NCBI RefSeq assembly: GCF_032452875.1
Contig: NC_083876.1
Coordinates: 6,944,001-7,008,000 of the forward strand
DNA length: 64,000 bases
Direction of reading: 5' to 3'
Source: Bos javanicus
Lineage: Eukaryota; Chordata; Mammalia; Artiodactyla; Bovidae
Shown here: positions 23,815 to 35,792 of the stretch, one piece after another
How the letters are laid out: every line of letters starts with the position of its first letter
Numbering within the stretch: the stretch's first letter is position 1
Program-made: the position numbers and the translations under genes
The notes under the pieces: model-generated
Databases searched by the model: none
What the model was told of the DNA's origin: nothing
The model's input: the letters and a program-made list of their open reading frames with translations, nothing else

Positions 23815-24093
23815 GCTGCTGCTGCTGCTGCTAAGTGGCTTCAGTCGCGCCCGACTCTGTGCGACCCCACAGATGGCAGCCCACCAGGCTCTGCCATCCC
23901 TGGGATTCTCCAGGCAAGAACACTGGAGTGGGTTGCCATTTCCTTCTCCAATGCATGAAAGTGAAAAGTGAAAGGGAAGTCGCTCAGTCGTGTCGGACTC
24001 CTAGCGACCCCATGGTCTGCAGCCTACCATGCTCCTCCATCCATGGGATTTTCCAGGCAAGAGTACTGAAGTGGGGTGCCATTGCCCTCTCTG
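23815..24093 (-). mobile_element. Bov-A2 SINE, complete
   Basis: Reverse A-unit dimer with (GCT)n at left. Perfect 13-bp duplication AGCTAAATTAGCT at 23802-23814 and 24094-24106; the target itself is nearly palindromic. Confidence 0.95.
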
Positions 24094-24374
24094 AGCTAAA
24101 TTAGCTAGATCTTAAAATTCTCATATGAGCAATCACAGACATTTCTCACCTAAGATTTATTCTGATTTTATCCTATTTTCTATTGTGTGAATATACACAT
24201 ACAAAAACGTACGTGGAGATATACACACTTTCTGTGCATGTATGTGTACACATGTAAGTATTGATGTATGCATATGCATATGAGAGCTCCAACTGCTCCT
24301 GCCTGGAGCTACAGGCAGAGGTCTGGGATGATGATGTATCTTGCAAAAATGAAATGCATTATCATTTGTTTCAT

Positions 24375-25762
24375 GCATATTTTTATTTCCTTTTTTATTT
24401 CTTCAATGATCTGCTTGGTAATTTAGGAGTATGTTGCTTAGCCTCCATATGTTTGTGTTTTTTACAGATTTTTTTTTGTTTGTTTTTTTCCTGTACTTGA
24501 TATCTAATCTTACAACATTGTAATCAGAAAAGATGCTTGAAATGACTTCAATTTTTTTATTATTAATTTACTAAGGATATATTTGTGGCCCAGGATGTGA
24601 TTTATCCTGGAGAATGTCCCATGCACACTTGAGGAAAAAGTGAAATCCATTGTTTTGGGGTAAATGCCAAAAAGATATCAATTAGGTCTAACTGGCCCAA
24701 TGTATCATTTAAAGCTTGTTTTTCCTTGTTAATTTTCTGTCCAGATGACTGGTCCATTGATGTGAATGGTGTATTAAAGTCCCCCACTATTATTGTGTTA
24801 CAGTCAATTTACTCTTTAATAGTTGCTAACATTTGCCTTAAGTATTTAGGTGCTCCTATGTTGGGTGCATATATATTTATAATTGTATTATCTTCTTCTT
24901 GGGTTGATTCCTCGTTCATTATGTAGTGTCCTTCTTTGTCTCTTATAAAGTCTACTTCATCTGATATGAATATTGTTACTCCTGCCTTTTTTTTTTAATC
25001 TCCATTTACATGAAATATCTTTTTCCAGCCCCTCACTTTCAGTCTGTATGTGTCCCTAGGTTTGAGTAGACAGTATGTACAGGGGTCTTGTTTTTGTATC
25101 CATTCAGACAGTTCTTTGTCTTTTGGTTGGAGCATTTAGCCTATTCCCATTTAAGTTAATTATTGATAAGTACGAACCTGTCACCATTTGCTTTATTGTT
25201 TTGGGTTCATTTTCATAAACCTTTTCTGTGTTTCCTGTCTAGAGAAGATCCTTTAGCATTTGTTGAAGAGCTGGCTTGGTGGTGCTGAATACTCTCAGCT
25301 TTTGCTTGTCTGTAAAGCTTTTGATTTCTCCTTTGAAGCTGAATAAGATCCTTGCTGGGTAGGGTAACCTTGGCTGTAGATTTTTTTTTTTTCCTCCCCT
25401 TTCATCACTTTAAGTATGCTCTGCCATTCCCTTCCAGCCTGCAGAGTTTCTGTTGAAAAATCAGCTGTTATTCTTACTGGGATCCCTTTGTATGCCATTT
25501 GTTGCTTTTCCCTTACTGCTTTTAATATTTGTTGTTTGTGTTTAATTTTTGTGAGTTTGATTAATATGTGTCTTGGTGTATTACTACTTGGGTCTACCCT
25601 GTATGGACCGTTCTGGGGTTCTTGGACTTGAGTGGTCATTTCCTTACCCATTTTAGGAAAGTTTTTGACTATTATCTCCTCAAATATTTTCTCATGTCTT
25701 TTCCGTTTGTCTTCTTCTTCTGGGATCCCTATGATTCAAATGTTGGGGTGCTTAACATTGTC
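24375..25762 (-). mobile_element. Old L1 fragment 'L1 D' (ORF2 endonuclease and ORF1 C-terminus)
   Basis: Read on the minus strand: ORF1 C-terminal part (25295-25651), then the ORF2 endonuclease ('GDFNTPF' block with catalytic Asn at 24602-24787), then sequence just past the endonuclease. Neither the L1 3' end nor its 5' UTR is attached. It meets plus-strand L1 A at 25762/25763 head to head. Confidence 0.85.
25295..25651 (-). pseudogene. L1 ORF1 C-terminal domain remnant
   Basis: 118-codon open frame with L1 ORF1p C-terminal features: 'PRHILIKLTK' (RNA-binding strand), 'REKQQMAYKG', 'IRITADFSTETLQAGREW'-like block (written here only in part). The upstream coiled-coil part is missing and the end is out of frame. 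ORF1p is the L1 RNA chaperone; this copy cannot make it. Confidence 0.85.
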
Positions 25763-26908
25763 ACACTCAAAACAAATTGTAAACTGACATAATGACTCCT
25801 ATAAAACCAAAGGTTCAGGAAAGATCCATACAGAATTGCATAGGAAGAAAACAGACCTGGTTAGGTCAGGACCTTTGCCTGTAGGGAGGACACAGAAGAG
25901 TAGGGGAGTTACATGGATAGAGACTCTCTTTGAGGATGAACATTTTGAGCCACATATTGGGACCCCAGTCTTGGGGTCCAATACAGGGAACATGAGCCAC
26001 CAGGGCTGGATGGAGAGCCACTGAGACTAACAGAAGACTATGGATAGCCTGGCCTCCATTTAGAAGAAAAATGCATATTCTCACTGGCTCCCAACTCAGG
26101 AAAGAGAGAGCAGACTGAATTACCACGTGGCTGCCCAGTTTCCTATGGCCACACTGGCATATATACCAGCATGAGCTGAGTGAACACTCCAGCCTCATGT
26201 GCTTTATATCACAGTTCCACACTGGAGAAAGAGGAGGCTCAGCTGTGACCTAGGAAAGAATTCAGCCTTGAGAAAAGAAGAGGCTCAGACTTGGAGCAGC
26301 ATCTGAGTAATGTGGAGGTACATATTCCTGGCACTTAAGTAGATACCATGTAAGAATCCTCCCCGACCCCTGACTGAGGCTGAACCACCACAGTCTGAGA
26401 CTTGTTATATGCCCAGGGTACACATTGACCCCTCTTGGCTTATCACTACCTTTGGGGCCCGGGTGCCAGTGTTGGGAGGAGGGAAAGCTCACACATGAAG
26501 GGAACAAAGCCAGCTCAAACCTGACACTCAGGGCTTCTGCCACAGAAACTTGGGATGCAACCCCCAACCATGATAGGGAAGTGACAATGAGAAGCTCCAG
26601 TTTACACCTGGCTCTAGAAGTTTCATCTTAGTCCCACTTCCTACCAAGGTGGCAGCTGCCAACAAACCCAGGGGAAAGATGTGACTAGTGCTCATGTTAA
26701 ATTCAGCCTCCCACCAAAGCCATAGGGCACATGCAGATTGTATAGGGAAGTTCTCAGATAATGATATCCCTTCGAGACCACAGTAGGTAATTGTTTCACC
26801 AAATTTCATAGAGACAGAAATTTAGGCAAAGTGAGATGACAGAGAATTGACCTCATTTGCAAAAGCAAGAAAAGCTCCTGAAGAAAAGAAAAAAGTAGTA
26901 AAACAGAA
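25763..26908 (+). mobile_element. L1 A, 5' UTR and beginning of ORF1
   Basis: About 1 kb of GC-richer sequence (25830-26760) unlike the AT-rich surroundings, then 'ttaggcaaagtgagatgac' at about 26821, typical of the end of an L1 5' UTR, and 'aaaagctcctgaagaaaag' from the start of ORF1. The ORF1 continuation appears right of the BovB at 29195 ('aaatttaccagatcaagaatt'). The 5' UTR assignment is by context and composition rather than detailed match. Two opposite-strand frames here (25866-26222, 26262-26567) have no recognisable product. Confidence 0.6.
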
Positions 26909-29194
26909 ATACAACACAAGAGAAGACTCTACACATGGACATCACCAGATGGGCGACACTGAAATCAGATTGATTATATTCTTCGCAGACAAAGATGGAG
27001 AAGCTCTATACAGTCAGCAAAACAAGACCAGGAGCTGACTGTGGCTCAGATCATGAACTCCTTATTGCCAAATTCAGATTTAAATTGAAGAAAGTAGGGA
27101 AAACCACTAGACCATTCAGGTATGACCTAAATCAAATCCCTTATGATTATACAGTGGAAATGAGGAATAGATTTAAGGCACTAGATCTGATAGATAGAGT
27201 ACCTGATGAACTATGGACAGAGGTTCGTGACATTGTACAGGAGACAGGGATCAAGACCATCCCCATGGAAAAGAAATGCAAAAAAGCAAAATGGCTGTCT
27301 GGGGAAGCCTTACAAATAGCTGTGAAAAGAAGAGAAGTGAAAAGCAAAGGAGAAAAGGAAAGATATAAGCATCTGAATGCAGTGTTCCAAAGAATAGCAA
27401 GAAGAGATAAGAAAGCCTTCCTCGGTGATCAATGCAAAGAAATAGAGGGGGAAAAAAAGAATGGGAAAGACTAGAGATCTCTTCAAGAAAATTAGAGATA
27501 CTAAGGGAACATTACATGCAAAGATAGGCTCGATAAAGGACAGAAATGGTAGGGACCTAACAGAAGCAGAAGATATTAAGAAAAGGTGGCAAGAATACAC
27601 AGAAGAACTCTCTGTACAAAAAAGATCTCCACGACCCAAAAATCACAATGGTGTGATCACTGACCTAGAGCCAGATATCCTGGAAGGTGAAGTCAAGTGG
27701 GCTTTAGAAAGCATCACTACAAATAAAGCTAGTGGAGGTGATGGAATTCCAGTTGAGCTCTTTCAAATCCTGAAAGATGCTGCTGTGAAAGTGCTGCATT
27801 CAATATGCCAGCCAGTTTGGAAAAGTCAGCAGTGGCCACAGGACTGGAAAAGGTCGGTTTTCATTCCAATCCCAAAGAAAGGCAATGCCAAAGAATGCTC
27901 AAACTACCGCACAATTGCACTCATGTCACATGCTAGTAAAGTAATGCTCAAAATTCTCCAAGCCAGGCTTCAACAACTTCCTGATGTTCAAGCTGGTTAT
28001 AGAAAAGGCAGAGGAACCAGAGATCAAATTGCCAACATCTGCTGGATCATGGAAAAAGCAAGAGAGTTCCAGAAAGACATCTATTTCTGCTTTATTGACT
28101 ATGCCAAAGCCTTTGACTGTGTGGATCACAATAAACTGTGGAAAATTCTTCAAGAGATGGGAATACCGGATCACATGATCTGCCTCTTGAGAAATTTCTA
28201 TGCAAGTCAGGAAGCGACAGTTAGAACTGGACATGGAACAACAAACTGGTTCCAAATAGGAAAAGCAGTGCGACAAGGCTGTATATTGTCGCCCTGCTTA
28301 TTTAACTTATATGCAGAGTACATCATGAGAAATGATGGACTGGAAGAAACACAAACTGGAATCAAAATTGCCGAGAGAAATATCAATAACCTCAGATATG
28401 AAGATGACACCATCCTTATAACAGAAAGTGAAGAGGAATTAAAAAGCCTTTTGATGAAAGTGAAAGTGGAGAGTGAAAAAGTTGGCTTAAAGCTCAACAT
28501 TCAGAAAGTGAAGATCATGGCATCCAGTCCCATCACTTCATGGGAAATAGATGGGGAAACAGCGAAAGCAGTTTCCCCATATATATAAAAAAGCTTTATT
28601 TGGGGGTGGGGCTCCAAAATCACTACAGATTGTGACTGCAGCCATGAAATTAAAAGACGCTTACTCCTTGGAAGGAAAGTTATGACCAGCCTAGATAGCA
28701 TTTTCAAAAGCAGAGACATTACTTTGCCAACAAAGGTCCGTCTAGTCATGGCTATGGTTTTTCCTGTGGTCATATATGGATGTGAGAGTTGGACTGTGAA
28801 GAAGGCTGAGCACCTAAGAAATGATGCTTTAGAACTGTGGTGTTGGAGAAGACTCTTGAGAGTCCCTTGGACAGCAAGGAGATCCAATCATTCCATTCTG
28901 AAGGAGATCAGCCCTGGGATTTCTCTGGAAGGAATGATGCTAAAGCTGAAACTCCAGTACTTTGGCCACCGCATGCGAAGAGTTGACTCATTGGAAAAGA
29001 TTCTGATGCTGGAAGGGATTGGGGGCAGGAGGAGAAGGGGACGACAGAGGATGAGATGGCTGGATGGCATCCCTGACTCGATGGACGTGAGTCTCAGTGA
29101 ACTCCGGGGGTTGGTGATGGACAGGGAGGCCTGGCGTGCTGCGATTCATGGGGTCACAAAGAGTCAGACACTACTGAGCAACTGAACTGAACTG
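26909..29194 (+). mobile_element. BovB LINE, best-preserved copy (5'-truncated)
   Basis: Plus-strand BovB starting in the endonuclease C-terminal part ('CGSDHELLIAKF' with an intact SDH motif at about 27040) through the linker, RT and C-terminal domain to the tail (GAACT)n at 29180-29194. It sits inside ORF1 of L1 A; the flanking target is weakly duplicated (aaacagaaat 26901-26910, aaacaaat 29195-29202). Two major open frames, 26995-27474 and 27461-28588, overlap in different phases because of an A/G-run slippage at about 27447-27460. Confidence 0.93.
27461..29185 (+). pseudogene. BovB reverse transcriptase, one in-frame stop
   Basis: Multifunctional BovB protein, RT half. RT blocks in order: 'GGDGIPVELFQ', 'PIPKKGNAKE', motif A 'FIDYAKAFDCVD' (about 28095-28130), 'TTNWFQIGKAVRQGCILSP' (motif B region, about 28240-28295), motif C at about 28395. 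Motif C reads YEDDT; other copies here read YADDT, so Ala to Glu next to the catalytic Asp pair. The frame runs to TAA at 28586-28588, caused by a local ATATATAA change, and continues in the same phase after it to 29185, including 'FPVVIYGCESWTVKKAEH' and 'GGRRRRGRQRMRWLDG'. A single nonsense codon interrupts 575 codons. Confidence 0.92.
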
Positions 29195-29275
29195 AAACAA
29201 ATTTACCAGATCAAGAATTCAAAACATTAGTAATAAGAATGATAATTGAATTAGGGAAAAGGATATATCAGCATC

Positions 29276-29630
29276 AGATGAGATCAGATCAGTTGCTCAG
29301 TTGTGTCCGACTCTTTGTGACCCCATGAATGGCAGCATGCCAGGCCTCCCTGTCCATCACCAACTCCCGGAGTTCACTGAGACTCACGTCCATTGAGTCA
29401 ATGATGCAATCCAGCCATCTCATCCTCTGTCGTCCCCTTCTCCTCCTGCCCCCAATCCCTCCCAGCATCAGAGTCTTTTCCAATGAGTCAACTCTTCGCA
29501 TGAAGTGGCCAAAGTACTGGAGTTTCAGCTTTAGCATCATTCCTTCCAAAGAAATCCCAGGGCTGATCTCCTTCAGAATGGACTGGTTGGATCTCCTTGC
29601 AGTCCAAGGGACTCTCAAGAGTCTTCTCCA
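29276..29630 (-). mobile_element. BovB LINE, short 3' end copy
   Basis: Minus-strand C-terminal domain and tail. The tail is of the (ATCAG)n kind ('gagatcagatcag' at 29280-29292) instead of the usual (GTTCA)n. The C-terminal frame 29289-29651 is open for 120 codons ('WTARRSNQSILKEISPG', 'GGRRRRGRQRMRWLD'). Inserted in L1 A. Confidence 0.92.
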
Positions 29631-31510
29631 ATGCACCAAATCCAAAGGCAAAAAGAAAAATAAAATGAAAAAAGAAAATTTAAGAACAATTTAAAAGATG
29701 TGTGAGGTACCATCTAGGATACCAACATTCATATAATGGGGGTCCCAGAATGACAAGAGAGAGACAAAAGAAATAAAAATATATTTCTTGAAATTATGCC
29801 TGAAAAACCTCCCAATTATTTAAAAGAAAACAAATATCCAAATATAGGAAGCACATAGAATCCCAAACACGATGAACCAAAATGGCCTATATCAAGACAA
29901 AGTAATTAAAATGACAAAAGGAAAAGGAAAAAAATAGAAACTTATTAAGGCAGCAAGAGAAAAACTAAGTTATTTAAAAGGGAACTCTCAAAGGCTACTA
30001 GCTGATTTTTCTGCAGACCAAGGGTGTGTTTGTGATTTTGCAGGACAGGGATGAGTGGCATGATAAAGTAAAAGGCTAAAAGAGAAAAACCTGCAGCCCA
30101 GAACAGTCTACCTAAAATTATCTTCTAAAGTAAATAGAGAATTAAAAAAAAAAAAAACTTCTGAGAGAATTAAAAACTGGAAGACATCATCAATATTAAA
30201 TTGACCCAAAAGAAAATGTTCAAGGGATGTCTGCAAGTGAAATAGAAACGGCTATATGAAGAAGTAAGAATATATAGGAAAGGAAAAATCCCCATAAGCA
30301 AAGGCAAATATACAGTAAAGGTTGAGGTTCAATCACATAAATAAGCTAATACAAAGACAAAAAGAGAAAATAATCGTAAGAACCAACTATACAGTAAGAA
30401 GTGAAGCAATAATCGTAAAGAAATAAATTGACATCAAAATGTGGGAGATTGGAGTAAAATAATGTAGGTTTTTTTAGAATGTGATTGAACTTAAATTACT
30501 ACAAGTTTAAACCAAGTAAATATTGTCATACATTAGCATATATTTACCACATAGAATCACAAAGTAAAACCTATGACAGATAAATAAAAACAAAAAGAAA
30601 GTGACACAAACAAATCACTGAAGAAAACCATCCTGTTATAAAAGGAAGAAACTAAAAGAAGAAATGAACAGAGGAGAATAACAAATACAATTGAAAAACA
30701 AGTAAAATTATAAGTATATATGTATCAATAATTACTTTAAATGTCAATGCTCCAATTGAAAGACACAGGGTGTTGATTGGATTAAAAATATGATTCAATA
30801 ACATGCTTCTTAAAATAGACTCACTTCAAAGCTAAAGAAACATAGACTGAAAGTGAAATGAAAAACAATATTCCATGCAAATGAAAACAGAAAGCAGAAG
30901 TATCAATAGTCATATTTGAGAAACTAGACTTTAAAACAAGGTCTATAACAAAAGACAAAGAAGCACGTTTTTTTAAATGATGAAGAAATTAGCACAAGAA
31001 AAGGATAATATATTTTCTGGCATAGATGAACCTAATACAGGAGCACCTAACTTTGTAAGGCAAATATTAACAGACATAAAGAGGAAAATTGTCAATTAAA
31101 ACAGTATCAGTGGGATATTTTAAAACTTCATGTCAGTGGAAAGATCAAAGGCAACAGTGATCTTAAATGACATAATAGACTGATTGTGTGTGTAGAAATC
31201 CAAAGAAAATTCCATCCCAAAATAATATAATATGTATTTTTTTCAAGTGCAGGTGGAAATTTCCCCAGATAGATCACATCCTAGGCCACAAAACAAATCT
31301 CAACTAAATTAAGAAGATAAAGTTATATCAAGCATTTCCCCAGACATAATGGTACAAAACAAGGTAGAAATCAATTACACAAAGAAAAATGGGAAAGGCA
31401 TGAACTTACTGAGCCAAAATAAATGTTAGTACAAAAGCAATAAGTCAAAGAGAAATTTAGAAAACACATCGAGACAAATTAAAATGGAAACACAACTTTC
31501 CAAAATCTAT
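29631..31510 (+). mobile_element. L1 A piece: ORF1 C-terminal half to ORF2 endonuclease
   Basis: Plus-strand L1 landmarks: 'gggggtcccagaatgacaag' (ORF1), 'aattactttaaatgtcaatg' (start of ORF2 endonuclease), 'gatagatcacatcctaggcc' (endonuclease C-terminal part). Heavily mutated with no long frame. It looks older than L1_BT at 38553. Confidence 0.85.
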
Positions 31511-31731
31511 GAAAGAAAATGAACGTGCTATTCACTCAGTTGTGTTTGACTCTTTGGAATCCTATGGACCATAACCCACTAGGTTCCTCTGTCCATGGAA
31601 TTCTTCAGGCAAGAATACTGGAGTGGGTTGCCATTTTCTTCTCCAGGGGATCTTCCTGACTCAGGGATCAAACCAGGGTCTCCCACATTACAAAAAGATT
31701 CTCCACCATCTGAGCCACCAAGCAAGCTGGG
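31511..31731 (-). mobile_element. Bov-tA SINE in L1 A
   Basis: Reverse Bov-tA: 'tcactcagttgtgtttgac' at left, tRNA-like head 'ccatctgagccaccaagcaagc' at right. The L1 reading resumes with 'tgggatgtagcaaaagtag'. Confidence 0.88.
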
Positions 31732-32056
31732 ATGTAGCAAAAGTAGTTCTCAGAGGAAAGCTTACAGCCATTCAGGCCAACCTCAAGAAGCAGAGAAAAT
31801 TTTCAAATAAACAATCTGACCTGTCTTCTAATGGAATTTTTTTTTTTTTTTAAGGAACAAATTGTCAAGTGAGCAAATGAAGAAAGTAATAAATATCACA
31901 GAAGAAATAAAATAGAGACAAAAAAGTAGAAAAGATAAATGAAACCAAGATCTCTTTTTCGAAGAAGAAAATGTTGATAGGCCTTGAGGGAGGCTCATTA
32001 AGGAGAAGAGAGTGGACACAAATAAAAAATGAAATGAAAGAAGAGAAGTAATAGTA

Positions 32057-32240
32057 CTGCATGCATGCGGGCTAAATTGCTTCAGTCATGAGCAACTCTT
32101 TGCAACCTTATAGACTGTATCTTGCCAGGTTCTGGAATAGTTTACCATTCCCTCATCCAAGGGATCTTCATAATCCAGGGATCTAACCCATGTTTCCTGA
32201 GGTTCCTGCATCACAGGTAGATTCTTTACACTGAGCTACA
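32057..32240 (-). mobile_element. Diverged Bov-tA SINE in L1 A
   Basis: 'aattgcttcagtcatgagcaactctttgcaacc' (shown in part of 20: ttgcttcagtcatgagcaac) at left, 'ctttacactgagctacagg' at right. More diverged than its neighbours, so an older insertion. Confidence 0.8.
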
Positions 32241-32635
32241 GGAAAGCTGAAACAATATTAAAGAAACACAGAAATGCCACACATACACATAGGGAAAAAA
32301 AAAATACTATGAACAGTTATATGTTAACAAATTGGACAACCTAGAAAAAAAAAATGGGCAAATTTCTAGATATATTCAAACTGACAAGACTGAAACAGGA
32401 ATGTATAAACAATCACAATAGAATAATTATGAGTAGTGAAATTGAATTTGTAACGAAAAACAACTTCTAGGAAATAAAAGTACAGGACTTAATTGTTTTA
32501 AGGGAGAATTCTACTAAACATATAAAGAAGAGCAAATACTCACCCTTTTAAAAGTATTACAAAAAATTGAAGGTGATAAAATATGCTGAAATTCATTCTA
32601 TGAGGCCCTAATTACCTGGACACCAAAATAAGACA

Positions 32636-32886
32636 TTTCAGTTCAGTTCAGTCAGTCATGTCGGACTCTTTGCGACCCCATGAACCGCAGTACTCCAGGC
32701 CTTCCTGTCCATCACCAACTCCCGGAGTCCACCCAAACCCATGTCCATTGAGTCAGTGATGCCATCCAACCATCTGATCCTCTGTTGTCCCCTTCTACTC
32801 CTGCCCTCAATCTTTTCCAGCATCAGGGTCTTTTCAAATGAGTCAGCTCTTCGCATCAGGTCACCAAAGTATTGGAGTTTCAGCTT
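32636..32886 (-). mobile_element. BovB LINE, 251-bp 3' end copy
   Basis: Tail (GTTCA)n at 32638-32650 plus the last part of the C-terminal domain. Perfect 12-bp duplication CAAAATAAGACA at 32624-32635 and 32887-32898, within the RT region of L1 A. Confidence 0.95.
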
Positions 32887-33241
32887 CAAAATAAGACAAA
32901 GACACTACAAAAAAGCAAATTACTAAGGAATATAGGCCAAAATCTTTGATGAATACAAATGCAAAAATCGTAGACAAAATATTGGTAATCAACATTAAGC
33001 AATATTTAAAAAGAATAAACACCATAATAAATCAGGATTTATTTCAGGGATGAAAGGATGGTTAAATATTTGCAAATCAATCAATGTGTACATGATATTA
33101 ACAAAAGGAAGCATAAAAATCAACCTCCAATTAAAATAAATTTATATTTAAAAAATCACATGATCTTGTCAATAAACAAAATTCAACATCCATTCAAGTT
33201 AAAATAAAAAAAACTCTCATCAAAATGGGGGATATATTTCA

Positions 33242-33298
33242 AAACTAATACAATTATGTAAAGTTTAAAAATAAAATAAAATTAAAAAAAAAAAAAAA
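33242..33298 (+). mobile_element. Very short L1_BT 3' end with A tail
   Basis: 'actaatacaattatgtaaag' followed by 'tttaaaaataaaataaaatt' and an A-run is the extreme 3' end of young bovine L1, identical in layout to 54068-54125. Only about 55 bp was inserted, into the RT region of L1 A just left of the L1 B insertion. Confidence 0.8.
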
Positions 33299-34537
33299 TA
33301 AAGGTTGTTTAATGTGTGTGCATCTTCTCACATGAAAGCACCAAAATTGCAACTAGCTGATGAACAACCATTGTCAGGAAGATACTGGAACCCACCATAA
33401 AAAGACATTCCAAGTCCAAGGACAAAGGAGAAGCAAAAATGAGACAGTAGGAGGGGCAAGATTATGATAAAATCAAATCCCATTCTTGCTGGACTGGTGA
33501 CCCACAAACTGGAGAACCAGAATAACAACAAAGTTTTTGCACTGTATTGAAGGTTCTAGGCCCCACACCAGGCTTCCCCGCCTGGGGATCTGGCAAAGGG
33601 ACTATGATCACGAGGAAATCTAACTACGCAGGCCAGTGGGACTTGATTGCAGAAACACAGAACTGGGGAAAACAGAAACTCCACTGTTGGAGGGCTCAAA
33701 CTAAACCTTGTGTTTACCAGGACTCAGGGGAAAGGAACATAGAACACTGAGCCAGATATACCTGTGAGAATTGGAGGTCACCTGCCAAGGCATGAGTCAG
33801 CAGTGGATGACCACGCGGATAGGGACACTTGCAGCAGCTGTCCTGGAAGACACCCCTTGGTATGAGCCCTCCTGGAGATCACCTTTAGATCTACCACAGA
33901 GCCCGTAGAGTCCAAGCCTGGTTCACCTCACACAAAACAATCACTAGGGAGGTAGGGCAGCCCCACCCATTCACAGACAATTGGATTAAATTTTTCTTGA
34001 CTACAGTTCTACTGAACAGAGCAAGACTGAGTTTTCTACACTGCCAGTTCCATCCATCAGGAAACTGACACAAGTCTTTTAGCCTTATCCACCAGAGAGT
34101 AGACAGAAGAAGCAAGAAGAACTATAGTACTGTATCCTCTAGAACAAAAACTACAATCATAGATCAACAATCAAACAACAATCAAAAGGAAAAGGAATGG
34201 GATTATTTCCCAGGGGAAGGGACAAGATAAATCCCCAGAAAAACAACTAAATGAAGTGGAGATAAGCAATCTTCCAGAAAAATAATTCAGAATAATGATA
34301 TTGCAAATGATTCAGGATCACTGAAGAACAAAAAAATAGAAATGAACAAAACACAAGGAATCGATAGAAGAATAGCTGAGACTTAAGAAAAGATAAGTGA
34401 CATGCAAGAAAGAATGGTGGAAATTTATGCCACAAGATACAATATGGATAAAAGGATGAAATGAAAACAGTCTAAGGGCCCTCTGGACAACATTAAACAC
34501 ACCAACATTCGCATTTTAGGGGTCCTAGAAGGACAAG

Positions 34538-35792
34538 TAATGCTTAAAATTTTCCCCAGCCAGGCTTCAGCAATACATGAACCATGAACTTCCAGATGTT
34601 CAAGCTGGTTTTAGAAAAGGCAGAGGAACCAGAGATCAAATTGCCAACATCTGCTGGATCATCAAAAAGCAAGAGAGTTCCAGAAAGACATCTATTTCTG
34701 CTTTATTGACTATGCCAAAGCCTTTGACTGTGTGGATCACAATAAACTGTAGAAAATTCTTAAGGAGATGGAAATACCAGACCACCTGACTTGCCTCTTG
34801 AAAAATCTGTATACAAGTCAGGAAGCAACAGTAAGAACTGGACATGGAACAACAGATTGGTTCCAAATAGGAAAGGGAGTACATCAAGGCTGTGTATTGT
34901 CACCCTACTTATTTAACCTATATGCAGAGTACATCATGAGAAACTCTGGGCTGGAGGAAGGGCAAGCTGGAATCAAGATTGCCAGGAGAAATATAAATAA
35001 CCTCAGATATACAGATGACACCACTCTTATGGCAGAAAGTGAAGAAGAACTAAAGAACCTCTTGATGAAAGTGAAAGAGGAGAGTGAAAAAGTTGGCTTA
35101 AAGCTCAACATTCAGAAAACTAAGATCATGGAATCCAGTCCCATTACTTCATGGCAAATAAATGGGGAAACAGTGGAAACAATGGCTGATTTTATTTTTC
35201 TGGGCTCCAAAATCACTGCAGATGGTGATTGCAGCCATGAAATTAAAAGACGCTTACTCCTTGGAAGGAAAGTTATGACCAACCTAGAGAGCATATTAAA
35301 AAGTAGAGACATTACTTTGCCAACAAAGGTCTGTCTAGTCAAGGCTATGGTTTTTCCAGTAGTCATGTATGGATGTGAGAGCTGGACTATAAAGAAAGCT
35401 GAGCACAGAAGACTTGATGCTTTTGAACTGTGGTGTTGAAGTAGACTCCTGAGAGTCCCTTGGCCTGCAAGGAGATCCTACCTGTCCACCCTAAAGGAGA
35501 TCAGTCCTGGGTGTTCATTGGAAGGACTGATATTGAAGCTGAAACTCCAACACTTTGGCCACCTGATGTCAAGAGCTGACTCATTGGAAAAGACCCTCAT
35601 GCTGGGAAAGATTGAGGGCAGGAGGAGAAGGGGATTACACAGGATGAGATGGTTGGATAGCATCATTGACTCAATGGACATGAATTTGGGTGGACTCCAG
35701 GAGTTGGCGATGAACAGAGAGGCCTGGTGTGCTGCCGTTCATGGGGTCACAAAGAGTTGGACACGACTGAGTGACTGAACTGAACTGAACTG
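34538..35792 (+). mobile_element. BovB LINE in L1 B ORF1, 5'-truncated
   Basis: Plus-strand BovB from the 'ARLQQYMNHELPDVQAGF' region to the tail (GAACT)n at 35777-35792. Target duplication agaaggacaag (34527-34537) and agaatgacaag (35793-35803), 11 bp with one mismatch. Confidence 0.94.
34768..35778 (+). pseudogene. BovB RT and C-terminal domain, one in-frame TGA
   Basis: Frame opens at 'EIPDHLTCLLKNLY' and carries 'TDWFQIGKGVHQGCVLSP' (motif B region) and 'LRYTDDTTLMAESEEEL', so motif C is YTDD with both aspartates kept. It stops at 35437-35439 where the Trp codon in 'ELWCWRR' became TGA, then stays open in the same phase to 35778. A frameshift just before 34768 separates it from the motif A region (34577-34789). 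Inactive, but less decayed than most copies here. Confidence 0.9.

Noticed and set aside
25866..26567. Two minus-strand frames of 118 and 101 codons
   Set aside because: They lie within the putative L1 A 5' UTR, have no recognisable domain, and other frames overlap them on the opposite strand.
27310..27639. 109-codon minus-strand frame
   Set aside because: Shadow of the BovB linker region; similar shadows occur at 45636-45842 and 19636-19839.
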